64,000 bases of DNA from NCBI RefSeq assembly GCF_027943255.1, contig NC_072895.1:45730001-45794000 (forward strand), given 5' to 3'. Each line of letters starts with the position of its first letter. Positions within the stretch are counted from its first letter, which is position 1. This document shows, in pieces, positions 1-11,129 of the stretch. The notes under the pieces are model-generated. The model saw only the letters and a list, made by a program, of their open reading frames with translations, made no database searches and was not told the origin of the DNA. The DNA comes from Anastrepha obliqua (Eukaryota; Arthropoda; Insecta; Diptera; Tephritidae). A program made the translations under genes and the position numbers.

Positions 1-410
1 TGTCGCAGTCCACCATACTAAGACTCCATACAGCAATATCGGGCTAACTACTGCCGTGTAGCACCAATGCATCAGAGAGCGTGATAGGCCCCAAGTAACG
101 CCCAGCATGCGTACAACTCATTACTGGCCTTTTTCATCCTTTCCTTAACATTGTGTTTCCACAGCAATTTACTGTCTAGTATTACTCCGAGGTACCTCGC
201 ATGATCTTTTAGAAGTAGTTCGTTGTTGCCTAGCTTCGGAAGGTTCCACGCCGGGACCTTGTACTTCCTGGTAAAAAGTACCATGTCCGTTTTTTCCGCG
301 TTTATCCCTAGTCCTGCGCGAGATGTCCAAAAATATATCCGTGAATAAATTTGTAGGATTTCTTGTGTAAAAGTCGATACAAATGAGGAAACTCTCTGAC
401 TGTCATTCAC
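1..410 (-). pseudogene. Non-LTR retrotransposon reverse transcriptase fragment
   Basis: The minus strand encodes the thumb-side part of a non-LTR RT. An open frame from 410 to 72 contains NAEKTDMVLFTRKYK followed by KYLGVILDSKL-like text (ARYLGVILDSKLLWK), the conserved KT..LF and YLGV.LD blocks of jockey/LOA/R1-type LINEs. Near 88-105 the frame breaks; in a shifted frame the homology continues to the window edge as VTWGLSRSLMHWCYTAV then SPILLYGVLVWW, the normal next block. The YADD catalytic box should lie upstream and is not visible, so the copy is 5' truncated and also cut by the window edge. It is a dead copy (frameshift). Clade assignment is inference. Confidence 0.82.
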
Positions 411-1876
411 CTAGGAGTGGCCAGGACGATTCTTGTACATACGGTTCAAGCAACTCAAAACTTCCGGACTTTGTTCAAGTACCCTCCGGATAGCTTCCGA
501 AAACCCGTTTTGGAGCGGACTAATATGAGACGAACTCGACTTAACCGGTTGTAACGTCAATCAAGAAGAAAAACGAGTAAATTTTTATCACAATTATATA
601 TTACGCATGCTACAGAATATCTTTCAGTGATTAATGGCGTACAGGCAAGAAATTCAGTAATACAGCTTGTTTTATTCCATTTCAACTCAATTTATTTACA
701 GAAAACCACTCACAAGCACCCTCTTCCACATACATACATATATTTAACTACAACAACACCCACAACTAAGCACATATGTGGTTGAATGTTTTTAAACTTA
801 AAGAATAACAAAATCAAAAGAAAAAACATAAAAAACAGTGCAGAGGTGTAGACCACGTACGAAGCGACAAAGAAATGCAAACGAGCAGTCTACAAAAATG
901 TCCTTGGGAAGTGCACATGTTTTTCTAACGAAAAGTGAAACAAAATGAAATGCAGTGAATGTTTCAAAGAAACAAAAAAAAAAACAAAATTATTTACAAA
1001 CGCAAATGTAAAAAAATGTAGAAGGTATGCACAACTTAGTATGCCCGTAGAAGTCGCTGAAGTTTAGTATACTATAAATAATTTTGCAAAAAGAAGAGTA
1101 GAAGCGCAGAAAGCAAGTGGAAATGTTTTGAGGGCTTGCAATTTTATTATATTTTTCTTGTTTACTTCCCTCAGCATTTTTTCATGTCTTCTCCTTTGGT
1201 CGCATGGTAAATTTAAGTGCGGTGGCAAGTGCATAAAATGTTATCTAAGCATTTTTATGTATCGTTGGCGCCGACAATTTGGCTGACATTTTTCGCGCTT
1301 GGCATGCAATTGCATTTTTATGAACACACGGCACTCATACAAATCCAAGTATATGCATCCTTATTATCCTTATTTGTACGAGGAAAAGACAGGGTGGTTC
1401 TAATGGAACTACCTTTTTAAATCGCCTATTAATTTGAGCAATGTTCTCTCCCAAAGTGTGCATTTTTGCTGAAAGTATGTTTTAAGCAAGGCATATTTCC
1501 AACTCTGGCCCATCTGTGGATCCGAAAACCCACACATAATTGTCGAGAATCTAATAAATTAATTGAAAGCGACACTTCGATTTGGCTTTTGGGGTGGTAA
1601 CAACCGTATTATTGATCTTTTTTCGAAAATATGTATACTGGAACGCTTACTTCGTCACGAAGTCTTGTAGATGTTAATCTTTATCTGGGCTCAAGTTCAA
1701 TATGCGATGCGCGAAGGTGATAGCAGACGAAGACCTCGACTGTGTGGAAAGTGCCAGGTAAAGAAAGGCTTTGGTTCCATTGGTATTTCTGATTGGAGCC
1801 AGTTAGCACGTGAAAGAAACAACGGATGCGCTATGCTGAACTCGACAGAAATGAAATATATATATATATATATATA
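411..1876. other. No gene recognised; ends in a TA microsatellite
   Basis: AT-rich sequence without a credible coding frame. The short frame at 1217-1420 has no recognisable motif. The stretch ends in a (TA)n run at about 1855-1876 that abuts the foldback element. Confidence 0.5.
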
Positions 1877-2330
1877 TTAGGGCGGGTTGATTTAAAAATC
1901 GCTCATTGCTCACTGAAAATCGTATTCTAGGGATCAAAATAAGAAACTTTGCCGAAGGAACCATACCTCTAAAACGAATTCTCAATTTGGATCGAACGAA
2001 AAATCCCACTTTGACCCATTTAGAGTGCTCCAATCGAGTCCAAATGTATGACCGACCCCCACTAATTTTGGACGGCCGATCCACCCATGCCAGTGGCACA
2101 CCCCCTGGAACTCCCCTAGAGTGTTCCCCATACAATCATTTCAAAATATCACCATTTCTGGCCTTTACATGAGAAAAGAAACTAGAAAGTTCGACCCAAA
2201 TTGGGGGACATCAGAATTCGTTTTAGAGGTATGGTTCCTTCGGCAAAGTTTTTTATTTTGATCCCTAGAATATGATTTTCATAGAGCAATGGGCGATTTT
2301 TTTGCCTCCCCACAAATCGACCCGGCCTAA
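1877..2330. mobile_element. 454-bp foldback element (MITE-like) in a TA repeat
   Basis: The two ends are long inverted repeats. The left arm (about 1877-2000) begins TTAGGGCGGGTTGATTT and the right arm (about 2193-2330), read in reverse complement, begins TTAGGCCGGGTCGATTT. Both arms then share blocks such as TTCTAGGGATCAAAATAA and TTTGCCGAAGGAACCATACC and the run into AAACGAATTCT. The unique centre is about 190 bp. (TA)n runs lie on both sides, so insertion at a TA is likely but the exact target duplication cannot be read. There is no real coding capacity: opposite-strand open frames exist only because of the symmetry. A DNA-transposon-derived foldback/MITE is the best explanation; the superfamily is unknown. 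Confidence 0.85.
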
Positions 2331-3309
2331 TATATATATATATTGCTTTGCATATTTAATTCGGTAACCTACTCGGAGATGTGATTCGACCACGCTAAAT
2401 TTTTGTTGAGGAGCCTCACCAAAGACCTACATACTTTATTTGGGTAACTGAGAAACACACCAGACCCTTAAGGCGAATAAGTATATAGAATATAGCCATT
2501 CATGAAATAGAGTCAAAAATGGTCAAGAACGCGTTCGAAACCAATGAATTAAATCATATTCCATCACTGATGGGTATGTTTGTTCCTCCTAAGGCAACCC
2601 TAGCAGCTTATAGGTACATTCGGAGCGGAGTGTCATAATTATATTTAGAGTCCTCATATTTAGAGAGTCGAATAGTAGTCATCCACGAAGCAACATCATT
2701 CTTCTTAAACTAAAATTGCCTTCATATATTCTCTTGCTTTTGTAATTTGCAATTTGTAATTAAATTATAATTAAATTGCATTTGTAATTAAATAAAACAT
2801 TAAGGTAAACTCGGACCTTCATAAAAGTTGTAATGAAGCAAAAGAAAGGGTTTATTTTTAATTTTATATCGTATGTAAAAATATCCCTATTCCTTGCCCT
2901 GAAGGGAAATTATTAATTCGTGTTTTTGCGTTTGTGGCTAATAGCAGGTGGTGCTCTGTTAAATAAAATTATACATTTTATTTTTTATTATACTTCAGTT
3001 AAAATAATATATAAATTTCTCATTAAAGTTTTAGTATAATAAAGTAAAAGTTGCAAATTGCTGGAAAATACAGTGCTTCCATATCCGACGTTCCACGTTC
3101 GAAAATTTGTTATATTGAAAAAATGGCTATTAAAATTGAATGAGCTATAGAACCAAAAAAATATTTTATTATAAAAATACTGATCGAGAAATTAGAAATT
3201 TTGACAATTATTTGCCGAAATTTAATATTTTTTTTTACAAAAGTTTGGAAAAACATGAGTTTTATTGTATAAATTATTTAAGTGATGTGTACTGAGTTTA
3301 ACTTTTGTG
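2331..3309. other. No gene recognised
   Basis: Begins with a short (TA)n tract, then AT-rich unique sequence with stops in all frames. No TE protein signature was seen. Confidence 0.45.
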
Positions 3310-3985
3310 AAAGAAGTTAAGTTGGATCAGGTTAGCTAGGTTGCTTATCTAAGGCCCATTGTAATACCTGCATTTGATTTTCATCCCATAACAAAGTTAC
3401 TTAAGCCACTTAGATCTTTTTAGAATATGAATAGTCCTTCCAGTGAGACATTTTGCAAACGATCCAGTCTTCAAAGAAATAATCGCCAAGATATTTAGCA
3501 TGGCTTTTTTGAAGTGCAGGACATTCTCTCAGTTTTTTCTACATCTCCACAACTCCTACAGAAGTCATTATGAGGTGCACTCTGGCTAGGGTACCAATAG
3601 TACAGTCCCTTTAAAAATGCGATTTTGGCCAAAGCGCTTTGGAGACCCCGCAGTTAATAGTCAGATACCACTTTCTATTGGTTTTCGCGATTACGCTCAA
3701 GTCAAGAACAGTGTACAGCTCATTTAGAGGAATGCTTATGCCAGTCGATGTTATACCTGATCGCTGAAGATCAAGCTCAGCGGCTTTCCTTGAACACTCA
3801 TCCGTTCTTTCATTTCTCTCCATTAGAGTGTGGCAGGGACCCAACAAAGTGCGGTAGGATAAGCGAGAGCGACTTTCTGCATTCTTTATCACATTTTGAA
3901 TTGATGCACGTTGAGCCCAGTACCGTGATCGCTGCTAGACTATCAACAAAAATTGTAAGGTTTGCCGGAGGTAAGTCCATTAGTC
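3310..3985 (-). pseudogene. Jockey-like LINE: RNase H end, C-terminal Cys motif and 3' UTR
   Basis: Reading the minus strand, an RNase H core appears as NLTIFVDSLAAITV (about 3985-3940; the D in VDS is the third-block catalytic Asp). After a frame change comes ERTDECSRKAAELDL (matching the family's ADE.AR.AAELDL block), then SIPLNEL and VSKALWPKS, the usual spacer after RNase H. Further frames give a Cys-rich stretch and LRECPALQKSHAKYLGDYFF, equivalent to the C-terminal zinc-knuckle region of jockey-type ORF2. The 3' end carries the TGGGCCTTAGATAAG / CTAACCTGATCCAACTT type tail common in insect LINEs. At least two frameshifts and one stop make it inactive; RT and endonuclease are absent (5' truncated). 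Confidence 0.82.
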
Positions 3986-4375
3986 TTATTAGTTTTTTCT
4001 GCTTTGTTTATACTGTACGTTTCAGCTTGGAAGACGATGAAAAAAGTTACTAAATAAACAAAAGCAAAATAGCCTAAACTGATCAAACTGATGTCAGCAA
4101 TTTTCTTGCTCATGAGTGTACGTACGTACACACACAGGTATATTCATACATACATATTATGCAAGCATGGAAATGTTTTTGCCGATCTGGTATAAAATTT
4201 GCCAGCAAGCTTTCCACCAACCCTTTTAGCCTTTTATGTTTGTGCATTCCGGATATTCATCGAATATATGATATATGCTGTGTGTGTATTGTAAATACAT
4301 CCTATAGTATATAATCACATTTATTTTGCCTTGCATCTTATCACCAGCTTTTTCTCTCTTCAGCTCACAAATGTA
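3986..4375. other. Spacer between LINE relic and mariner derivative
   Basis: AT-rich, with short CA/TA-rich runs near 4120-4160; no coding signature. Confidence 0.4.
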
Positions 4376-4917
4376 TAGGGTTTTTCAGTAAGAGCGCTTC
4401 AACTTTTGAACTTTTTTGAATAAAACACAAACGGTTTGACTTTTTTAACTATTTTTTTTTATTATCGAGTTTGAACATATACATTTAAGTATGAAATTCG
4501 ATTTCTTTTGCATGACCACCGCGTGCACGTTTTACGAAGTCCAATCGTTGAACCCAATTTTCGACCACTCTTTTGCATAAATCGGCCGAAATTCCAGCAA
4601 TTTCACGTTCAATATTGGCTCTGAGCTCACAAATCGTCGCCGGCTTGTTACTGTAGACCAATGACTTCACATAACCCCAAAACGGGACGGCTTGTTAAAT
4701 GGACCGTAAAATGGCCGTAATGCTCTTAAAGTAGCAGCAACAGAACGATTATTTTCACAAAAAATTTGCACGATTTGCAATCGTTGCTCAAGTGTGTAGC
4801 GTTCCATGATGAAATGTATACTAATGAATTTAAAAAAGACAAGCGGAAAATAAAAAATATTGCGTCGTTCGCCCTCCCTATTGGAAAAAGTTGAAGCGCA
4901 CCTATTGAACAACCCTA
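4376..4917 (-). mobile_element. Internally deleted mariner with both TIRs and TA target duplication
   Basis: The ends are inverted: TAGGGTTTTTCAGTAAGAGC at the left and, in reverse complement, TAGGGTTGTTCAATAGGTGC at the right, both then running into GCTTCAACTTTT. TA lies immediately outside each end (4374-4375 and 4918-4919). The minus strand keeps two pieces of transposase: an N-terminal helix-turn-helix start MERYTLEQRLQIVQIF (ATG near 4807) and the C-terminus (about 4670-4485) with KPATICELRANIEREI, VENWVQRLDF and a final GGHAKEIEFHT. The whole DDE/D catalytic middle is missing; the two pieces meet near 4680-4695 out of frame. At 542 bp it is less than half of a mariner, so it is a non-autonomous derivative. 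C-terminal sequence resembles the DD41D (rosa-like) mariners elsewhere in the window. Confidence 0.92.
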
Positions 4918-5509
4918 TATATGCTTTTATTTCAATTGAATTTTACATAAATTCACTTATCTTGAGTGTAATATTTGCGATATTTTAGAGACAGATTTAT
5001 AATGATTTGGATGTGTGAAGGTAAAATATTTTACATGGGAAATAACCCTTACTTAGCGTTGCGTGCTTAGTTCTAGCACGTGTGTGAAAGGTTTTCGGTT
5101 TTTTTTTGGTATTGAATAATGCATAGAGAGAAGACTCAAGTTTCGCGCTTTCATTAGAAAATTCAGAGTTTCATATGGCAATTAGGAAAATAGAAACAGC
5201 GGTTTTCGATTAAAATTTCACATAAATAATTGAATTTTACATAATTGACAGCTAATGCATGTTAATATAGCATACATTTCAGTTACGTACTATTACCGAA
5301 GTTACATGACTTTCTCCCAAAAAAGTTGTTACGAGGTGTCACGTAAAAATCGCATTATTTATGCGCATCAATACTAACAAACAAGATAATGGATTAAAAT
5401 ACTGTAACGGCTAAAGAAATAAACATATTATATGTTTGGAATTTTTTTTCAGCAAGAAAATGGCAGGCTTGAAATAATTTTGATGAAAATACTTTCTTTG
5501 TCTTATATG
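4918..5509. other. No gene recognised
   Basis: AT-rich sequence. A short phrase (AATTGAATTTTACATAA) occurs near 4936 and again near 5231, but I could not delimit an element. Confidence 0.4.
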
Positions 5510-5745
5510 TATGTAGGTGAGTGGGGTGGCTGTCACAAAGACACACTTAGACCTTTCGTAGGTCCATTGTGACACCACTGGAACTTATCCTTACCCTATG
5601 GGTTCCTTTTCAAACCATCCGGTATCTTTAATAAACGAGCAAAGCTTCGTTAGTTTTAGATGCGCTATGTTCGCTACATCAGTTACAAATGCCGTATCAA
5701 GAGTGCGGGACCTCTTTATAGCTAAGCTTTCATACGCACATAAAA
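5510..5745 (-). pseudogene. LINE ORF2 C-terminal end and 3' UTR
   Basis: The minus strand reads through FVTDVANIAHLKLTKLCSFI then KDTGWFEKEPIG and a stop (about 5700-5590). This is the terminal segment of jockey-type ORF2 (family pattern: ADL..V....L..FIK.S.WF) and parallels KSLLK at the end of the 7550 copy. It is followed by a 3' UTR with a small GC-richer block around 5520-5580. Only the extreme C-terminus survives, as expected of a 5'-truncated LINE insertion. Assigned from a short motif. Confidence 0.6.
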
Positions 5746-7549
5746 GGTGTCTGACTGTCGGCTAGAGCAGTATTTCGCACAGGTTTTACTCTTAATCGCT
5801 GAACGTATGATATTTGAATATAACTCGAAAATTTACGGGAATCTCTCTATGAAAGTTCTTTGCTTACTGAGCATAGTTTCAGCTACTAATGAAGATAATG
5901 AGAAAAAAGATTTAAAAATTTCTCAAAAATTACTAAAAAAAATATTTTCTCTAATCATTTTCAACAAAAAAAAAATTATTTTTTTTTTCAAGAAAATTTT
6001 TTATAAAGCCTATCAAATTTTAAGAAATTAAAGCGAACAATTTATAAAAATGTTAAAAAGTACCAAGAATATTTAATTTTATAAAATTCTATACCAAAAT
6101 ATTCATCAATTAAAAAGTTTCAAAATTATTAAGCTTTTTCAAACAGTTTTGCAGTTCATTTCGTATTATGCTAAAACCTACAAATAAACCGATTTTCAAA
6201 AAAATGACGTCAATGTCCAAAATACTTGTATTATTTGACATGGAAGCATTCTATTGCCTATAGAAACTCTGAATGGATAGACCTGCGCCAGAATCCTTTG
6301 TGTCCTTCTACTAAGAATGGCTCACAAAGTCTTCTCCAAATACAATGACATTTTGAAATGTATCATAGTTTTTGAGGTCTAAACTTTTTTTTATTATTTG
6401 TAAATTTTTCAATTCTTTTGTACTTTAAAAACTATTTTCAGCTCATTTTTTTGGGTACACCACCGTACCATATTTCGTAATATCGAATAAAGCCAGTATA
6501 GTAATATATAACATATATTTAAGTGCGAAGATGTGAAAATTAAAGTGGAAGTCAGACCAGATATAATTTTTATTGAATTTACTCACTTAATGCATATGTG
6601 TATGACCGAAATTCATCTGCACGCCTTAGATGATGGTAACAAAAAAAAAAAAAAAGCGAGCAATTCCTTAATGCTACAGAAAAGCCAGCAGCGCCAATTA
6701 GAAGGAATCGTTTGAATGAGCGAATCGTTAAAAAGCAATTGAATTGAACTTTATTCCTCATAAAAAAAACAAAAATCATTGCAACTAACTTCTAGCAACA
6801 TGTTGTTGTTGGTCTTCCGCTCTGACGCGTACAATCAACTCTGTTTACATTGCGCTAGTGCACAAAGTTGGCTGACTAGAAGAAGGTCAATTGATTGGCC
6901 GTTACGCTGCCATGCTCCAGTCGAGTACTCGTTGCTGGAAAATATGTTTCAAGCTCTGATGAAATTGCATAGCAAAAGTTAAAGGCAAAAGTTAAAGGCA
7001 AAAGCCAATTGTACACTTAAAAATTATCAAAGTCATGCAAGTATAAATATTTGCGAATCATAAGTATAAGAAGTGGGGGAAGAAGAGATTGACTGAGGAT
7101 GCAAGTAGACATAGTGCAAATAATGAAAATACTGTAATGTAATATACATTCGATTTTCGTGAATGTACCTTTTTGTTCGAAGTGTTTGTAGATTATATAA
7201 ATTTTTGAAGATAAAATGGAATTCAAGGTCATGGCTACATTGGTAATTGAGTGTAACTATTTTATTATGTACCAATAATCGTAGTCGTAATTTTATTTTA
7301 ATATGTAGATGTAAATATTTTGGATACAGAGAGTTTTGAGTCGTCGCTTAATTAGGTAGAAAGAGGTTGGAAAGAAATCTCTTAAATGCCATGAGGATTT
7401 TGTTGTTTTCAGATATATTTCAGGGGCTAATAAAATTGCACATGTAGGCATGTGAGATGCCTGATACCGAGATACCAAATGAGAGCTATTTCCATATTAA
7501 CTAAAATATGTCAAATAAGTTTAATTTTTGCCCATTGATTTAATTTATA
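5746..7549. repeat. AT-rich interval; includes a dispersed repeat block near 6178-6260
   Basis: No gene recognised. Homopolymer A/T runs dominate 5900-6100. A block at 6178-6260 (CTACAAATAAACCGATTTTC, later TTTGACATGGAAGC) recurs at 61433-61515 in the same orientation and with similar flanks, suggesting an AT-rich MITE-like family whose ends I could not define. A poly-A run sits near 6640. A tandem copy of AAGTTAAAGGCAAA occurs at about 6976-7000. Confidence 0.4.
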
Positions 7550-7895
7550 ATGCCACATTGTCTAATAGGCAGACATGCCTGGAGGGTGGGCGTGCATACA
7601 CATGACTTCTGCAGAAACTGTGTAGATGAGGAAGTGATGATTTCGTACCTACTGTGCCACTGTCCTGTTCTATCCAGTCGCAGATTTATCATTTTAGTTA
7701 GACAAGTTTTTAATGAGCTGGCAGACCTGAGGTCGGTGAAAATCAAGAGCCTTCTGAAGTGAAAAAGGGTGGTTGGTATAAGTGTCGAAAGAAAAAAATC
7801 ATCTAAATATTGCTTTCGCTCTAATAACTTCATCTTGTATAGATTTGCCGTGAGTAAGAGGCTATCTGTAATCCGTACTAGTAGTAGTAGTAGTA
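7550..7895 (+). pseudogene. Jockey-like LINE C-terminus with TAG-repeat tail
   Basis: An open frame at 7550-7762 encodes CLIGRHAWRVGVHTHDFCRN, then DEEVMISYLLCHCPVLSSRR and FNELADLRSVKIKSLLK. This is the post-RNase H C-terminal zinc-binding module of jockey-type ORF2, with DFC..C and LLCHCP supplying the Cys/His pattern. The normal FIK..GW ending is replaced by a stop after SLLK. A 3' UTR follows and ends in a short TAG repeat (about 7878-7893) and an A run, a plausible retrotransposon tail. Everything upstream of the C-terminus is missing. No companion gene is seen; it is an isolated 5'-truncated copy. Confidence 0.85.
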
Positions 7896-9837
7896 AAAAA
7901 AATTGTTGTTAAAATACTTGATACCTGGTGTGAAAGAGAATTTTCTCAGCAAATTGGTACACGGATTAACAGAAAGATTGGTACACTGATTAACAGAAAA
8001 CCAACGTTATTATCATTGCCAAATCAGTTATATTTTGAAAAAGAGGTTACTTGGCAATCAAAAATGTGTCACACAAGATTAGAACAGCTGAAAAAGGATA
8101 TGACCAAATCGTGAACCGGATGGCGCAGCCTACGGCCAAGTAAGCTTTCCTGGGTATTTGGTGGGATAGGACCAAAATCATACACTAAAGCACTCAGTTT
8201 AGACCTCAGCAATTTATGAAGACTTAATTTTAAAATTTTTTTTTATTTTTTAATTTTTTTATTTATTTATTTTAAAATAATCTAGTAATACATTATTTCA
8301 GACTATAAAAAGAGGATTAGTGCAATTGGCAATTCAATGAAAATAATGTTAACTTATATTTACTTTATTTATTTATATAGACTACAAAGACAGAAAATTA
8401 GAAAACACTTAAAGAATTAAATTCTTTCATAGTTCTACAGTTCAACACTAGAATCAAAATTAGTTCCAACCAAGCTCAACTAGAAAATAAGCTTCGCTGA
8501 AGAACGGGGACCTATGAGGAGTCAATCCCTCCCACTTATCAAATCAAAAACGAAAGTGAGGGAGTGAGTACACATTCTACTCTTTAGCGATGCTAAGTTA
8601 ATGAGGAGCCTTCGATCAATAAAATGCAAAGAAGAAGAAATTTACCCAATTTTTTAATCGCACAAAATTGCAATCAAATTAGCAACTATAAAAATTCAAC
8701 GGGATTTTTCGGCAAATCCAAACTTGCGCTTTCTTGTTTGCAGCATACCAAAATCCTTCCTTCAAACGCAAAACCGGGGAACTGTGATGAAATTTGTAAG
8801 GTTTTTCTAATTTTTGTATAAAATTTAAAAATTGGATTTATATGGTTTGTCTTATAACAAACAAATTCAAATTAGATAATCCTAGCAATTTTAATATTTT
8901 TAAATATTTTACTAAAAGAAAAAGTTTCAGCTGTTATAAGATGTACTTAACATTTCGTTAAGAATTGCAACTCAGTCACTTATGTATCTCTTGACTATTT
9001 TTTATTATTTTCAACACTTCGCTTTGGTGGCACAACCTTACTAATTCCCGTGGGTGGGTGCGCGTGAGTCATATATTAAAGAGTATTTGTCTGAATGTGG
9101 CAGCAGAAGTATTCTACGTGTAAGAGTATTTGCTTATTTGTGCGAAGTAAACCATTCTGAAGTGAAGTGTGTATTTTCCTCGAGTTAGAATAGCCTCATT
9201 TATAATCGGCTGAATGTTTGTTTACGTTGAATTTATTCATAAGAACAACTACACAACTGTGTTCGCAATAAAAGCAGCGTGAAATATTGTAAGGTTTTGA
9301 CCATTTGTTTATTCTTATTTTATTTCTTTTAGTTTTTTTTTATAAAAATATAGTTTACACTACAACTAAAACTTAACAACTTAAAGTGTTAAGCTTTTTG
9401 TAAAATTAAAAAAAAAACACAAAATTAAAAAATATACATAAATCTTTCAAGCTTTGTAATCAGAATTTTTACAAAAATTTTGGGTATGAAGTTTATAGTC
9501 TATAGAATTCTGATACAATGAAGTGTGAATTTTGAGAAATTCAAAAATTGCGTTGGTTTTTGATAATTTTTCTTCCATATAAATTCCATTCCATTTTCCA
9601 TGCCACAGTTTCCAACTTCAGTTTTATCAATTTTTTATACCAAAATACTATTTGTTATAACAATTCAATTATAAAAACTCTTGCTCGAAATTTTTCTAAA
9701 AATTCCGATTGAAAATATTGAATTGTAAAGGAAAATTTGTTGAATTTTTTAAAATTTTGTACAAAATTTGAAATCTTAGGATTTTACATTTTAGTTGTAG
9801 AGTGAGGTAATTTAAAAAAAAAAAATGAAAAAGAATC
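7896..9837. other. No gene recognised
   Basis: AT-rich. A near-duplicate phrase (ACACGGATTAACAGAAAG then ACTGATTAACAGAAAA) lies around 7960-8000. Small frames such as 8624-8821 have no recognisable motif. Confidence 0.4.
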
Positions 9838-9985
9838 GAATCTCCTTTGGGCACCCGGGTCTGGCCAGACTGTCTTTTTCGACTTTGGGCGTGAATTTAA
9901 AATATTTCTATTATGGCTTACGGCTTGAGCTTTGAGGAAGTTTCCTAAAATTTAATTTTCTATCGATTTATATATATATAGCCTT
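9838..9985 (+). repeat. Dispersed repeat, copy 1 (partner at 49904)
   Basis: Contains TTGGGCACCCGGGTC, then a CACTTTG-like block, ATATTTCTA, GAGCTT and TTCCTAAAATTTAATTTTCT in the same order as 49904-50030. Family unknown; no protein signature. Confidence 0.6.
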
Positions 9986-10985
9986 TCAAAAAGGACTTTC
10001 GAACAGGACGAAAAATATCCAGACTCATGGACCTAACCGAAGGTTTTAAAAAAGCTTTCCAACGGAGGCTTAAATATATCATAAATAAAACTTTTCAATA
10101 TGCCGTACTGCTATTATTGTGAACACAGGTGTTTGTACTTGTGTAAGCAGATGGACATTTTTGTATGGGGATGTATGTATTTGTCTCGGTCTGCAGTTAT
10201 TGAACTTTTTCCAATGTAAGAATTCATTTGGGGTTTTGTTTATTCTAAAAACGAAAAAAATATGTTCCTCTTGTTAAAAGATTTCCATACGATTTATTTT
10301 GTTTTTTGAGTATTTTATGAACATTTCGTGATTTGACGAGCGTAGCGGCTTTCATTTAACGCTCAGAGATTTATGTGGATCATAAATCAATTCGTAAAAG
10401 TTATTTTTTCCACCATTTCCTTAAATAACGCAGAGTATTCTGCCGTTAATATGCCGCGTTCGCTGTCAAATGAAAGCTATGGATATTGCAATTTACTGCT
10501 TATATAATATTAAGAGTTTGCAACAAAATTTTGTTAATATTATTTGAAACTTTTTTGTCAGTTTGTTTTTTCTTACAATTATCTTTTGCTGTGTTATTTA
10601 TTATTTTAGAGCCTGAGACAAGCCCAAAAGTTGGTTTAAGAGGGTATATGATGAAGTTGTTAATACCAAGTAGCACTTCGGGTATTACAAGTCATACCAA
10701 AAAGGTCACACTATGCAATTTAAGTCCTTTGACGTTTACCGATGACACTCACAGGAAGACAACATACTGAGAACTTACGGCCATGTCTCTCGATGGATAT
10801 TGTTTTTGAAGAGTGAGGGTTCTTAAAATCCGCACTCTAATGTTCAATTATTCCAATATTCTTTTGAATATAAATTTTGGAGAAAATGTAAAATAATTCT
10901 GAGAAGCCTGAATTTCTTTGGTTCATAATTTTGTAATGCTCTGAATAGGCATTCAAATTATGTATGCAAATTTATTTTGCGTCAT
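9986..10985. other. No gene recognised
   Basis: AT-rich unique sequence. The frame at 10486-10770 has a hydrophobic start but no recognisable domain. The final 12 bases are the left target duplication of the SINE that follows. Confidence 0.4.
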
Positions 10986-11065
10986 GTAGGTATGTATAAT
11001 TGGCGTGTACAGCCTTTTTGAGTGTTTGGCCGGGCTCCTTCTCCACAAATGGATTCCACAAATGG
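10986..11065 (-). mobile_element. 80-bp 5'-truncated tRNA-derived SINE with perfect TSD
   Basis: The minus strand matches only the 3' part of the SINE family seen at 25295 and 56737 (shared GAGTGTTTGGCCGGGCTCCT, plus-strand orientation, and AATTGGCG at the tail). It is bounded by a 12-bp direct repeat ATTTTGCGTCAT at 10974-10985 and 11066-11077. The tRNA-like head and both promoter boxes are missing. Confidence 0.8.
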
Positions 11066-11129
11066 ATTTTGCGTCATAGCTCTGTATTTTTGAAGTACTG
11101 CAGCGCTTTAAGCTTGAACGCAACTATAA
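11066..11129. other. Short spacer
   Basis: Holds the right SINE target duplication and no other recognised feature. Confidence 0.4.

Noticed and set aside
1803..2172. Overlapping frames of 88 and 110 codons on opposite strands
   Set aside because: Produced by the foldback symmetry of the 1877-2330 element; no protein motif.
5880..6031. Lys/Phe-rich 94-codon frame at 5747-6031
   Set aside because: Low-complexity A/T runs; no motif and no codon pattern.
7860..7895. TAG repeat as a microsatellite locus
   Set aside because: Too short and positioned as the tail of the LINE C-terminus at 7550; treated as part of that element.
10486..10770. 94-codon frame with a hydrophobic start
   Set aside because: No recognisable domain, no conserved neighbours; likely chance.
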